Below, piece by piece: positions 1-5,769 of a stretch of 5,918 nucleotides of DNA. The notes beneath the pieces are model-generated. The model saw only the letters and a list, made by a program, of their open reading frames with translations. It was not told where the DNA came from and ran no database searches. This DNA is from Stagnihabitans sp038231775. Lineage in GTDB: Bacteria; Pseudomonadota; Alphaproteobacteria; Rhodobacterales; Rhodobacteraceae. The stretch covers positions 1-5,918 of the forward strand of contig JBBRKS010000223.1 of assembly GCA_038231775.1 (NCBI GenBank), read 5' to 3'. Each line of letters opens with the position of its first letter. Position 1 is the stretch's first letter. A program made the position numbers and the translations under genes.

Positions 1-2145
1 CAGATCATCGTCTGCCCGTCGCACAAGCCAGGTCGCAAATGCCCCATGAGCGCTTCGAGATTGCTGCCGCACCTGCTCCGACCGCTTAGTCAACTCTGCG
101 ATGCGTCGGTCCATGGCAACGACGAGTTCGCCGTGCAGCGCCGTTGCGCAAGCAATGAAATCACGGTGCCAGTCGCCCATCAATTTTTTCGTGGCTATAC
201 TCTGCAGCGGGCGCACACCTATCAATGCTGCACAGGCGACCGCTGGACCTAAGATGATGGCGCCCGCCGGCCCGACTGCGACCAGACCCGCCAACCAGCC
301 CAGTTTGCCGCCGCTGAAAACCAAGGCGCTTCGTGCGCCTGCGTTCATCACCAGCCACACGGGAAGGTCGCTCATGGGGATTTGTCCGCGCCAGACTGCG
401 AGCCCACCACGCAAAATGCCAAGCTGAAGGGCGATGTCGAACACGCCCGGGTCAAGGATCGAAGCGGCATCGCCGAGCGCATCTGATAGGTCAGCGTCGA
501 TTTGGGCAATCTCAAAACCTGGAAAGGTCGTGACCTTTGTGGCCCATTCGGCCCCAGTTGCCCAAGCTTTCTCGGCCAACTCCAGATTGGTTATGACCGG
601 GATATCGGGATATTTGCCAAAGTGGGTTGCCAACAATGAGATGTTGTCGCCACACTTGACCTGCACAGGCAGTCCGTCCAGCACCAGATCGAGACCAGCC
701 GTGTTGCTGAGCGGGGCCATCTGGACAGCATGCCCGAGTGCCACCAAATGGTCACGCACCAGACGTTCGGCCGTATAGCCTCGCAAAGCGACGCGTGCAC
801 CTTTGGACGTGAAATTATGGGCAGCGAAGGCGAAGGATAGCGGGTCCCCGAGGTAAGCAACACGAGAGAAGTCTGCTGCGATAATGATATTGGGGTCGAT
901 TGCAGCCGCATGCCAGTAGATCTCGGCGGCAGTCAGGGTTGCGGCCGCTGACACCTCGGACAGGTCCAACTTCGTTTCAACCGCCACACGTCGTTGGGTC
1001 CAAGGTGCTGGCGGCACCCCTGCCACTGGCCCGAGCGGTTCGCCGAAATGGAGCCTCATGAAGGCAGCGTGGTTGCGGAACGTTCTAAGGTCGGACTGGG
1101 ACAGGTGCGGCATAGCCGGTTCGCTGTTGCCGATCAAAGACCTCATGCTATCCAGAAACAGCGCCAGCCCGGCATCGGCGTCATTGCCAACAGACATGGC
1201 CAGTAAGACAGCAATACGCGACGCGATCGCAGAACGAACAATATCACCAGACTTCGCAGCTCCAAGCCAGGTCATCGCCCCGAGACCAACAACCAGCGTG
1301 AAGGGGCTGACCAAGACTGCCAGCAATGAAACCAGTGTCTTGCCACCCACGAAGGGCAACCAACCGCTGGCCTGTGCAGCCAACGCATAGGGCGCAAAAC
1401 CGGCATTGCTGACGATGGCAGCAAAGGCCGTCCAACCACCGGCCCCGACCATCGCGGCACGCGCCGCAAGATGCGCCTTCAGCATGACTTCCGCCGTCTC
1501 TTTGTCTTCAAGAGCGGCTGCCTCGATCGCGCTGGCAACTTCTGGGTCGCTGAGGATGGACAGAAATTCCTCTGAGACGATCTCTGGAAACGGCAATGGG
1601 TCTTCTGGCGCAAACATTGTCCTGGCCGTTTTGAGCTTTTGTAGCACCTCCCGTCCGATCAACGCGGCCCAATCTGGCTGACCCGACTCAGCACCAGAGA
1701 CCCGAGTCGCTTCTTCCTGCTTTGCCTTTGCCAGGTTCCTGGCTTTTTGGATGCCTGGCGACAGCCGCTCTGACACCCGAACCGCGAGAGCAGACGCCGA
1801 TTGTCGCGCTGACCGAGGTGAGTAGGGTGTAGATCCCTCGATGTTCAGCGCTCTGACCAATTCCAACCAAAGCCGGTGACGCAATTCGCCATCGGTGGCC
1901 GCTGACTTAAGAATTGCTGTTTTAGCGGCCGCCAGCACTGCCCCGTTGTCAATGTCTGCTTTCTCACCCTTGCTGGCCAAAATCGTGACTTTGTCCCACA
2001 ATCCCTTCGCAGCTGCTTTGGCAAGTTCTGCGCTGCCGGCCTGCTGAAGCAATGCAAGTAGCGTCGCAATCGTTGACCGATTGGCCAGGCCGATACCGGC
2101 CAAGATTGCTACCGGACGCGTGCGAGTGTGAGGGCCGTAGTTCAT
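1..2145 (-). CDS. Unrecognised large protein with QxK nuclease-like core and hydrophobic segments (3' end outside window)
   Basis: Reading the minus strand from an ATG at 2145 gives 715 codons with no stop, and the frame is still open at the window edge. An upstream GGAG, 5 bases from the ATG, supports this start. Residues 1-225 are mostly helical-looking and charged, with a hydrophobic stretch at 11-33. Residues 228-297 are strongly hydrophobic and Gly/Ala-rich and could form two membrane helices (about 232-258 and 269-293). Residues 456-520 resemble a PD-(D/E)xK nuclease: E460 in a first helix, D486 in a GLDLVLDG segment, then Q495-V-K497 followed by Cys-Gly. The D-x8-QxK arrangement is that of Mrr-like endonucleases. 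Residues 616-644 are a second Gly/Ala-rich hydrophobic stretch, and 655-715 look like polar helix. Sample lines are lower in GC than the dehydrogenase gene. I cannot name the family. A membrane-linked nuclease, perhaps in defence or competition, is inference only. Reading-frame confidence is high; function is low. Confidence 0.88.
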   Translation of the reverse strand, partial: MNYGPHTRTRPVAILAGIGLANRSTIATLLALLQQAGSAELAKAAAKGLWDKVTILASKGEKADIDNGAVLAAAKTAILKSAATDGELRHRLWLELVRALNIEGSTPYSPRSARQSASALAVRVSERLSPGIQKARNLAKAKQEEATRVSGAESGQPDWAALIGREVLQKLKTARTMFAPEDPLPFPEIVSEEFLSILSDPEVASAIEAAALEDKETAEVMLKAHLAARAAMVGAGGWTAFAAIVSNAGFAPYALAAQASGWLPFVGGKTLVSLLAVLVSPFTLVVGLGAMTWLGAAKSGDIVRSAIASRIAVLLAMSVGNDADAGLALFLDSMRSLIGNSEPAMPHLSQSDLRTFRNHAAFMRLHFGEPLGPVAGVPPAPWTQRRVAVETKLDLSEVSAAATLTAAEIYWHAAAIDPNIIIAADFSRVAYLGDPLSFAFAAHNFTSKGARVALRGYTAERLVRDHLVALGHAVQMAPLSNTAGLDLVLDGLPVQVKCGDNISLLATHFGKYPDIPVITNLELAEKAWATGAEWATKVTTFPGFEIAQIDADLSDALGDAASILDPGVFDIALQLGILRGGLAVWRGQIPMSDLPVWLVMNAGARSALVFSGGKLGWLAGLVAVGPAGAIILGPAVACAALIGVRPLQSIATKKLMGDWHRDFIACATALHGELVVAMDRRIAELTKRSEQVRQQSRSAHGAFATWLVRRADDDL

Positions 2146-2150
2146 GTGTT

Positions 2151-2154
2151 CTCC
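2151..2154 (-). promoter_or_regulatory. Ribosome binding site of the large nuclease-like gene
   Basis: GGAG on the minus strand, 5 bases before the ATG at 2145. It decides the start. Another in-frame ATG lies 12 codons upstream at 2181, inside what looks like the decayed tail of the neighbouring transposase, and I saw no comparable GGAG-like site before it. Confidence 0.6.
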
Positions 2155-2188
2155 GTGTACAATTTGAGCCGCAACCGGCATTTGAATG

Positions 2189-2458
2189 CTATGACAACCG
2201 ACTGGCGAAGATGGCGTCTCCGATCGCGCCTTGCAGCGGGCAGCGAGCGAGGCGACCGTCGGTTTTCATATGTCCGTTTTCGGGTTCGATGGCGCTAGGG
2301 CGGCGGAGGTCGGCGAGGAGCTTTGGCGTCAGGCCAAAGCGGGTGCCGCTGACCAGCACGCGTGTCGCCTCAACGCCATGACCGCGATAGCCACGGTCGA
2401 CGACGACCAGATTGGAGCGCTGATCGGTCAGGACGCCTGACATGAGCACCTGACCGGA
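2189..2458 (-). pseudogene. IS5-family transposase, C-terminal fragment
   Basis: The frame encodes the end of a DDE transposase of the IS5 type. The second catalytic aspartate lies in VVVDRGYRGHG, and the catalytic glutamate in RRPSAIEPENGHMKTDGRL, which fits the R-x-x-I-E-x3-G-x2-K signature of the family. The N-terminal half with the first aspartate is missing: the frame meets a TGA just upstream of 2458. The 3' end is also damaged. After GDAIFA the frame ends within four residues, but a one-base shift would continue with GCHSIQ, reminiscent of the usual GCGHNIR tail. The fragment is therefore inactive. It lies between the dehydrogenase unit and the start of the large nuclease-like gene, and marks a recombination or insertion scar. 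The exact IS name cannot be given from sequence reading alone. Confidence 0.85.
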
Positions 2459-2477
2459 TCAAACCCGGGGCGGTTCA
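2449..2477 (-). repeat. Possible IS3-family terminal inverted repeat remnant
   Basis: Read on the minus strand from 2477, the sequence begins TGAACCGCCCCGGGTTTGAT, which resembles from memory the TGAACCG-type ends of many IS3-family elements. No IS3 transposase or second copy is visible in the window, and the IS5-type fragment begins at once on the inner side. If the match is real, only a stub of one end remains. Confidence 0.3.
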
Positions 2478-2598
2478 CATCGGCAGGGACTTGTTTTATC
2501 TGTCCACGATCCTGAACGACCACCGAAGCCACGCGGGACGCTGATCTGCACGGCCGTTGCAATGTGATTCCTAACCTGTGCCACGTCTCGCCGGTCGC
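2478..2598. other. Intergenic stretch downstream of the GMC gene, no gene seen
   Basis: I see no gene, no convincing terminator with a T-run, and no start of a cytochrome c gene (no CxxCH in the frames read). A near-palindrome at 2547-2561 (TGCA-CGGCCG-TTGCA) is the only local symmetry. The stretch separates the end of the dehydrogenase unit from the IS debris. Confidence 0.5.
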
Positions 2599-4245
2599 CT
2601 AGCCTGCGGCCTCTGCTGCACGCAGGGCAAGGGCCATGATCGTCAGTGAGGGGGATTCTCCGCCGCCCGAGCCGGGAAACAGGCTGGCGTCGGCGACCCA
2701 CAGATTGGGATGGTCGTGCGTTCGACCCATCGGGTTGGTGACAGAGACGGCGGGATCGGTTCCCATCCGCGCGGTGCCGAAGACATGGGTCGCGGTAAAG
2801 GCGTCACGGCTGCCGCTTTCCTCGGCAAGCTCGGCCCCCGCCTCTGCCAGAACCGCACGGCAGGCGCGCGCCATCCGGCGCAGCCGCTGTAGCGCGGCTT
2901 CCGTCAGCACCGAGGAAATCCGTGCCACCGGCAGACCCAGCGCATCGCGCATCTGCGCATTAAGTGTGATGCGGGATCGGTCGTCCGGCACCAGTTCGCC
3001 GATCGCGCCGATTGCCAGGGCGCTGCCGAACCGGTTGCGCAAGGCCTCTTTCAACGCGGCACCGTGGCCCGACAGCAGACGGTTGGCATATGCGATCGGG
3101 CCGTTCAGACCAGCCTCCAGCGTGATGTGGTTCAGCCGGAATCCACCGGGATCGGTGCTGTCGGGCGCCCAGCAAATCGCATCCGCTGGCAGGCCCCGGT
3201 GGCTGCCGGAAAGGCCCGGCACCAGACCCGAGGATCGCCATGCCAGTGTCTCGATGAAATTGCGTCCCACCTGACCCGAGCTGTTGGCAAGCCCCTCGGG
3301 CTGTTCGACGCTGGCAGAAAGCAGCAAAAGCCGGGGCGTCTGCACGGCACCGGCGCACAGGAACAGCAGCGGGGTCTCGACGGTTTCCGCACGGCCCTGC
3401 ACATTCAGATGGGCTTGGACAATCCGGCCATTCGGGCCCGTCTGCAGCCGGGTCACGGTGGCGCCGGTCACGATGGTCAGGCGACCCGTGCGCGCCGCCT
3501 GGCGCAGGAAGGTGACGTCGGTCGACCCCTTGTCGCCCAAGGGGCAGCCCCGGCTGCACTGGCCGCAATAGCTGCAGGCCGGACGGTCGTCGAAGGGCAG
3601 CGACAGCGCGGCGCGCGGGTTGACCTGCCAATGCTGGTCGATCCTGGCCCCAGCCGCGACAGCAATCTGTGCGCCCGGACCAAGTGGGTGCGGCGGCTGC
3701 GGATAGGGCGTTGAACGCGGGCGTCCGTCAGGTGCGCCGTCGCTGGCAACGCCCATGACTTGCTCGGCCCGCGCGTAAAACGGTTCAAGGTCGTCATAGG
3801 TGATCGGCCAATCGATACCCTGTCCGGTCCGGCTGCGGCGGCGAAACACCTCTGGATGCAGACGGTGGGATTCGCCGACATAGTGCAACGTGCTGCCGCC
3901 CAATCCCATGACATGGGAGTAGCCGGCATCCGAAGGCGGGCGGGGTGCACCCACTGGCAGACGCCACGGAAAGCCGCCACGCGACCACGAGGCCAGATCC
4001 TCAGACTCGGGGGACAGGAGGCCGAGGTCGCCGTAGGTCAGCATGGCTCTGCTGCCTGGCGGCGCCGGAAAGCCGCGCCGCTCCCAACCCGCTTCGGTCT
4101 GTGGGTAGTCCGTCGAAGGGTCGAAGGCCGGGCCAGCTTCCAGCAACAACACCTTCATGCCCCTCTGGCAAAGCTGCCATGCCGCAGCCCCGCCACCGGC
4201 ACCCGAGCCGATGACCACGACATCATGGCCGGTGCCAAGCGTCAT
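2599..4245 (-). CDS. GMC-family FAD-dependent oxidoreductase (dehydrogenase large subunit)
   Basis: This 548-residue protein, of usual GMC length, probably oxidises an alcohol or sugar using FAD. The N-terminal Rossmann motif GSGAGG (13-18) and LLLEAG (33-38) bind FAD, and the GMC segment GLGGST is at 114-119. A cysteine cluster, C224, C227, C230 and C234 followed by a GDKGS segment, lies where FAD-glucose and related dehydrogenases carry a cluster-binding or Cys-rich motif. The C-terminal domain has HVFGTARMG with the likely catalytic His487, and ends in a GGGESPSLTI segment (527-536) where many GMC enzymes have GxNP, so Ser531 sits at the usual Asn position. There is no signal peptide. The ATG overlaps the stop of the upstream small-subunit gene by 4 bases, and GAGGG precedes it by 9 bases inside that gene, so translation is probably coupled. 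Export would depend on the Tat-like signal of the small subunit. The substrate is unknown. Confidence 0.93.
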   Translation of the reverse strand: MTLGTGHDVVVIGSGAGGGAAAWQLCQRGMKVLLLEAGPAFDPSTDYPQTEAGWERRGFPAPPGSRAMLTYGDLGLLSPESEDLASWSRGGFPWRLPVGAPRPPSDAGYSHVMGLGGSTLHYVGESHRLHPEVFRRRSRTGQGIDWPITYDDLEPFYARAEQVMGVASDGAPDGRPRSTPYPQPPHPLGPGAQIAVAAGARIDQHWQVNPRAALSLPFDDRPACSYCGQCSRGCPLGDKGSTDVTFLRQAARTGRLTIVTGATVTRLQTGPNGRIVQAHLNVQGRAETVETPLLFLCAGAVQTPRLLLLSASVEQPEGLANSSGQVGRNFIETLAWRSSGLVPGLSGSHRGLPADAICWAPDSTDPGGFRLNHITLEAGLNGPIAYANRLLSGHGAALKEALRNRFGSALAIGAIGELVPDDRSRITLNAQMRDALGLPVARISSVLTEAALQRLRRMARACRAVLAEAGAELAEESGSRDAFTATHVFGTARMGTDPAVSVTNPMGRTHDHPNLWVADASLFPGSGGGESPSLTIMALALRAAEAAG

Positions 4246-4712
4246 GGTGCGTAACCCTCGGGCTGCGGTGCCGGGTGCAGCGGCAGGCCGCCAAGGGCCT
4301 GGGGCACGGCATAGGCGAATTCGACCGTCAGGGCGCGGGCGATGTGATAGAAACGACCTGGGATTTGGTTGAAGTCGCTTGACGCCATCGTCTGTACGAT
4401 TTCCGCCTGCTGCGCAGGTGGCAAGTCATGGAAAGGGCGGTTATTGAGCCCGTCCATCCAGTTCAAAGCCAAGGTAAACAGCTGCAAGAGGGGGCCTTCA
4501 GTGCCCACGGCTTCACGTATTTTGGCAGGCACACCCAGTTCTGTGGCAGAGGGGCAAAGTGCATCGGCGGGAAACAAGGTGTCCAGCACGGCGTCCAGCG
4601 AAGCAAGATCTGACCGACCCGCCGTCAGTCCCGCCTGCGGCAACAAAGGCAAAAGCCCCGCGGACAGCATCAGAAGCAGGGCGCGGCGGCGTTCCGGAAC
4701 ATCGGCGGTCAT
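4242..4712 (-). CDS. Gluconate 2-dehydrogenase subunit 3-like protein, Tat-type signal
   Basis: This is the small partner of the GMC dehydrogenase: 156 residues from the ATG at 4712. The N-terminus reads PERRRALLLMLSAGLLPLLP, a basic arginine-rich stretch followed by a hydrophobic segment, like a Tat signal although not a perfect SRRxFLK. The mature part starts near residue 36 with LASLDAVLDTLFPADALCPSA, the pattern of the gluconate 2-dehydrogenase subunit 3 family (drLfPaD..sPsA). It ends with FYHIARALTVEFAY and a PQPEGY tail, also typical. Known members fold with the large subunit and carry it through the Tat system. An in-frame start at 4826 would add 38 residues, but these overlap the upstream secreted-protein gene and put the signal in the interior, so 4712 is preferred. 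The ribosome site is weak (GGGGCGG-like). The gene lies 32 bases after the previous one. Confidence 0.88.
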   Translation of the reverse strand: MTADVPERRRALLLMLSAGLLPLLPQAGLTAGRSDLASLDAVLDTLFPADALCPSATELGVPAKIREAVGTEGPLLQLFTLALNWMDGLNNRPFHDLPPAQQAEIVQTMASSDFNQIPGRFYHIARALTVEFAYAVPQALGGLPLHPAPQPEGYAP

Positions 4713-4744
4713 TGCGGGCCGCCCCGGTTCTGCTGCCGCACAGC

Positions 4745-5140
4745 TTAATCCGGGTTCGCGACCACTGTGGTTTTGGTCTTGGGCTTGCCCGACGCGCCGA
4801 CGCTGATCTGAGGCCCGCGCTTGCAAATGTCATAGCCGAGCGACAGTGTTTCGATCCCGCTGCCGTTATAAGCCACGCCCAGATCACAGCCGAAGGTGTG
4901 GTCAAAGTTGTAGGTCACACCGGCCGCGAACGCGCCCGCATTGCGCCTGTTGGTTGAAAGGACCTTAAGCGTGATGCCCGAAGTGCCTCCAGAGCTGGAC
5001 GCGCCCTGACCTAAGGTCCAACTCAGACCCAAGAAGAGTGTTGGCTGCGCTTTGGTCGTGGTTGTGGTCACTGGAGGCGTGCCAGCAAATGCCACGCTGG
5101 CAGCAAACACCACAGTCACGGCAAGCAATATGGATTTCAT
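4745..5140 (-). CDS. Small secreted protein of unknown function
   Basis: 131 residues from the ATG at 5140, which has a good AGGAG 8 bases upstream; a start 11 codons further out (5173) lacks this and would bury the signal peptide. MKSILLAVTVVFAASVAFA is a classical Sec signal with probable cleavage after AFA (residue 19). A run of threonines and then a Gly/Ser-rich, alternating hydrophobic pattern follow, suggesting beta strands (LFLGLSWTLG, FAAGVTYNF, LGVAYNGSG, ETLSLGYDI). Two cysteines lie in the mature part (FGCDLG and YDICKR) and could form one disulfide. I recognise no family; a small beta-rich periplasmic or outer-membrane-associated protein is the best description. It is the first gene of the probable unit, 32 bases ahead of the dehydrogenase small subunit. 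Nothing in its sequence shows whether it acts with the dehydrogenase. Confidence 0.8.
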   Translation of the reverse strand: MKSILLAVTVVFAASVAFAGTPPVTTTTTKAQPTLFLGLSWTLGQGASSSGGTSGITLKVLSTNRRNAGAFAAGVTYNFDHTFGCDLGVAYNGSGIETLSLGYDICKRGPQISVGASGKPKTKTTVVANPD

Positions 5141-5148
5141 GGCAACAT

Positions 5149-5153
5149 CTCCT
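5149..5153 (-). promoter_or_regulatory. Ribosome binding site of the secreted-protein gene
   Basis: AGGAG on the minus strand, 8 bases before the ATG at 5140. It fixes the start and rules out the longer frame that begins at 5173. Confidence 0.7.
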
Positions 5154-5181
5154 GTCGCAAGGGATGGCATCACATTAACCT

Positions 5182-5210
5182 TCTATACACGACCAGTTAA
5201 CATCTGGGAA
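5182..5210 (-). promoter_or_regulatory. Candidate sigma70-type promoter for the three-gene unit
   Basis: On the minus strand TTCCCA (5205-5210) and TATAGA (5182-5187) are 17 bases apart, giving a leader of about 35 bases before the ATG at 5140. The -35 box is poor. Five-base arms TTAAC (5175-5179) and GTTAA (5196-5200) form an inverted repeat straddling the -10 box and might be an operator. Both are inferred from pattern and distance only. Confidence 0.3.
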
Positions 5211-5551
5211 GTGGCGACTTCGGGGTGCAGTTGAAGGGGTGAGAGGGAAGGCTGAACCACACCTCAGGCAGCGGCGAAACACATTTGTCCATCCTGTCGA
5301 CATGACGAGTGCCAAGCAGGGCACTGTCAAGGCCAGCCGCTTTGAGCGGTCGCTGTCTGCAACCTGTCGTATGACCACGACACAACGCAGCAACTTACAC
5401 TGTTTCAAAACCCCGCCCGTCATGATGCGCCCTATGCGGCGTCTCTACCCCACGAAGACCCACGGATTTGGCCCGTTTCTGCCGTTTGATGAGTCTGCCA
5501 GAGTCCGGGTGAAAGTCAAAAGAGGGTCATTCGATATCGTCGTCGCTGACA
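5211..5551. other. Stretch without a convincing gene
   Basis: Frames are open here on both strands (minus 5175-5423, plus 5239-5601), but neither product looks like a protein family, has a clear ribosome site, or shows domain patterns. A short inverted repeat, AGTGCC (5308-5313) and GGCACT (5320-5325), could form a 6-base-pair hairpin. It has no T-run on either strand, so it is not a standard terminator. The right part (about 5460-5551) may hold a degraded 5' portion of the IS6-type transposase that follows. Confidence 0.4.
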
Positions 5552-5769
5552 TTGTCCCGGATCGGGCGGGTCAAAAGCGGGTATCTGTGGCGCGCTGTTG
5601 ATCACCAAGGCGAGGTGCTTGAAAGCTTCGTGACGACGACGCGCGACAAGAAGGCCGCCTTGAAATTCATGAAGAAAACACTGAAACGGTACGGTCGAGC
5701 CGAACTTTTTGTGACTGACGGACTTCGTTCCTATGGTGCGGCATTGAAGGCGATGGGGCGTGACGATGA
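5552..5769 (+). pseudogene. IS6-family transposase fragment, truncated and probably frameshifted
   Basis: The frame reads YLWRAVDHQGEVLESFV, then RDKKAALKFMKKTLKRYGRAE and VTDGLRSYGAALKAMGRDDD. This is the middle of an IS6-family DDE transposase, and VTDGLRSY holds the second catalytic aspartate. The region with the first aspartate is not recognisable in this frame. In the neighbouring frame the codons just before read AGQKR, and removing one G from the GGG at 5579-5581 would give GQKRYLWRAVD, so a one-base insertion is likely. The 3' half, with the catalytic glutamate and the NNRxENSH segment expected in this family, is absent: similarity stops near 5767-5770 where the tandem repeats of another element begin. 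The fragment is not functional. Confidence 0.82.

Noticed and set aside
46..1681. Several plus-strand and minus-strand open frames of 60-114 codons (for example 101-427, 434-778, 1058-1390)
   Set aside because: They lie over the continuous 715-codon minus-strand frame in other frames, have no domain pattern, and look like shadows of it.
2636..4254. Long plus-strand frames opposite the GMC gene (2636-3274, 3064-3714, 3760-4254)
   Set aside because: They are antisense shadows in high-GC coding DNA; the minus-strand product has clear FAD and GMC motifs, while these products have none.
4713..4826. Longer start for the dehydrogenase small subunit at 4826
   Set aside because: It overlaps the end of the secreted-protein gene and would place the Tat-like signal 38 residues inside the protein.
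5308..5325. Rho-independent terminator
   Set aside because: The inverted repeat has only 6 base pairs and is not followed by a T-run on either strand.
5175..5423. 82-codon minus-strand frame upstream of the secreted-protein gene
   Set aside because: Its product has no recognisable pattern, and its 3' end overlaps the candidate promoter of the unit.
5239..5601. 120-codon plus-strand frame
   Set aside because: It does not look like one protein. Its last codons are probably the frameshifted part of the IS6-type transposase; the rest has no recognisable pattern.
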